Part shown: positions 5,158 through 5,940 of the stretch, one piece after another
Layout: each line of letters opens with the position of its first letter
Position numbering within the stretch: position 1 is the stretch's first letter
Assembly (NCBI GenBank): GCA_030631875.1
Contig: DAOVKH010000113.1
Coordinates: forward strand, 1 to 5,940
Direction: 5' to 3'
Source of the DNA: Deltaproteobacteria bacterium
GTDB taxonomy: Bacteria; Desulfobacterota; GWC2-55-46; DRQE01
DNA: 5,940 bases
The notes under the pieces: generated by a model
The model's input: the letters and a program-made list of their open reading frames with translations, nothing else
The model's database searches: none
What the model was told of the DNA's origin: nothing
Translations under genes and position numbers: made by a program

Positions 5158-5817
5158 ATGATAATCACCAAGAAAAAAACCATAGAAGACATAACCGCCT
5201 CCCTTGAAGGCAAGAAAAGCGTCTACCTCTTTGGCTGTAACTCCTGCGCCGAGCAATGTAAGACAGGCGGCGCGGAAGAGCTTAAGTCCATGACAGAGAC
5301 CCTTACGGATAAGGGCTTCAAGGTAACGGGAAGTTCTCTCGTAGATGAAACCTGCTACACGCAACTCGTCAAACGAGAGTTTCGTAAGGTCGATGCCGTA
5401 AAGAAGTCCGATGCCGTACTTGTATTAAGCTGTGGCGCAGGCGTAAAGTGTGTTGCCGATGAAGCCGAAGATATTGGTGACGGCACGCAAACCATCGTAC
5501 CTGCCTTAGACAGTATGTTCCTGTCGTCTGTAGAACGAGTCGGACGATTCTTCGAAGGGTGCTCGCTCTGCGGAGAGTGCGTACTCGACAAGACAGCTGG
5601 AATATGTCCGCACACGGATTGCCCAAAGGGCTTACTAAACGGCCCGTGCGGCGGCGTAGACGAAGGCAAGTGCGAGGTAATGCTCGACAATGACTGCGCG
5701 TGGGTTAGGATATACACACGCCTCAAGGCTCAAGGGCGCTTAGAGCTGATGGAAGAGATTGCCTCTCCAAAGGATTACTCAACGACCACGCGTCCGCGGA
5801 ACGTATTGCTTCGCTAA
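5158..5817 (+). CDS. metV: MetV-type methylenetetrahydrofolate reductase partner (MTHFR C-terminal family)
   Basis: 219 residues, the usual size for stand-alone MetV, the cysteine-rich partner of the reductase MetF in acetogens and related bacteria; it helps deliver electrons for reducing methylene-THF to methyl-THF. Visible features are an N-terminal CNSCAEQCKTGG (27-38), an SCGAGVKC motif (91-98), a ferredoxin-like GCSLCGEC (134-141), and the family signature running from GICPHTDCPKGLLNGPCGG (148-166) through GKCEV (170-174) to DCAWVRIYTRL (179-189). There are 14 cysteines in total, consistent with iron-sulfur and possibly zinc ligands. It starts 2 nt after the folD stop with no Shine-Dalgarno, so translation probably depends on coupling to folD. 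The expected partner gene metF is not next to it: the next gene is a deacetylase-family protein. MetF may be outside the window. The family call is firm; participation in a Wood-Ljungdahl methyl branch is inference. Confidence 0.9.
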   Translation: MIITKKKTIEDITASLEGKKSVYLFGCNSCAEQCKTGGAEELKSMTETLTDKGFKVTGSSLVDETCYTQLVKREFRKVDAVKKSDAVLVLSCGAGVKCVADEAEDIGDGTQTIVPALDSMFLSSVERVGRFFEGCSLCGECVLDKTAGICPHTDCPKGLLNGPCGGVDEGKCEVMLDNDCAWVRIYTRLKAQGRLELMEEIASPKDYSTTTRPRNVLLR

Positions 5818-5832
5818 CCCCCCTATCTTACA

Positions 5833-5940
5833 ATGAAGACTGCCCTTTTATATAACAATAAGTTCGGTGAATTCGATTACGGCCAAGGCCACCCCATGCG
5901 CCCGCTTCGTCTGAAGGAGACCTTTGAGCTTATAAAAGAA
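5833..5940 (+). CDS. AcuC-like class I histone deacetylase family protein, N-terminal part only
   Basis: 36 residues are visible before the right edge. The N-terminus MKTALLYNNKFGEFDYGQGHPMRPLRLKETFELIKE has the opening of arginase/deacetylase-fold enzymes of the AcuC/HDAC family: a first strand (TALLYN), then DYGQGHPMRP, corresponding to the conserved D-x-G-x-GHP-x-RP segment that precedes the active-site domain. These are zinc-dependent deacetylases of acetyl-lysine or small acetyl compounds such as acetylpolyamines; the zinc ligands lie further on and cannot be checked. The ATG is 15 nt after the metV stop, with only a C-rich stretch between and no ribosome binding site. It probably belongs to the folD-metV transcript. 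Confidence 0.8.
   Translation, partial: MKTALLYNNKFGEFDYGQGHPMRPLRLKETFELIKE

Noticed and set aside
4246..5364. 372-codon minus-strand frame opposite folD
   Set aside because: It overlaps a fully conserved folD with all key motifs on the plus strand. Its translation is Ser-rich with no family signature.

Overview
The window looks like a chromosomal segment of an uncultured or poorly studied Gram-negative bacterium. Two signal peptides carry lipoboxes, and the gene content (a CPA2 antiporter, a FolD plus MetV-type C1 gene pair, an AcuC-like deacetylase) resembles Deltaproteobacteria/Desulfobacterota and neighbouring lineages. That placement is an inference from protein style, from frequent ATA isoleucine codons and from the intergenic repeat types; no rRNA or marker gene is present. 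No phage, CRISPR, transposase, tRNA or rRNA gene is visible.

The left part (1-4151) is transcribed leftwards. In transcription order it holds a small coiled-coil protein with a very acidic tail (4151-3687), a small AT-rich orphan lipoprotein (3634-3305), a roughly 400-bp non-coding stretch packed with palindromes (3304-2895), a TPR-like lipoprotein of 402 residues (2894-1686), and a KefB/YbaL-like cation:proton antiporter with an RCK/TrkA-N domain that starts at a TTG and runs off the left edge (1620-1).

The right part (4283-5940) is transcribed rightwards as a tight cluster: folD, a MetV-type methylenetetrahydrofolate reductase partner protein, and the start of an AcuC-like class I histone deacetylase-family protein that is cut by the right edge. 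FolD and MetV would serve successive steps of the tetrahydrofolate C1 pathway (methenyl/methylene-THF interconversion, then reduction to methyl-THF). The deacetylase-like gene is an unexpected third member.

The two halves meet at a divergent intergenic region (4152-4282). It contains a perfect 9-bp inverted repeat that looks like an operator and a good sigma-70-type promoter (TTTACA, 17 bp, TATACT) whose predicted start lies only about 2-3 nt from the folD ATG, suggesting leaderless translation. None of the three rightward genes has a recognisable Shine-Dalgarno sequence, whereas all four leftward genes do.

I did not find a clear new defence or mobile system. The most unusual material is the palindrome cluster at about 2930-3251, the strand-specific lack of ribosome binding sites, and the two unrecognised leftward genes.
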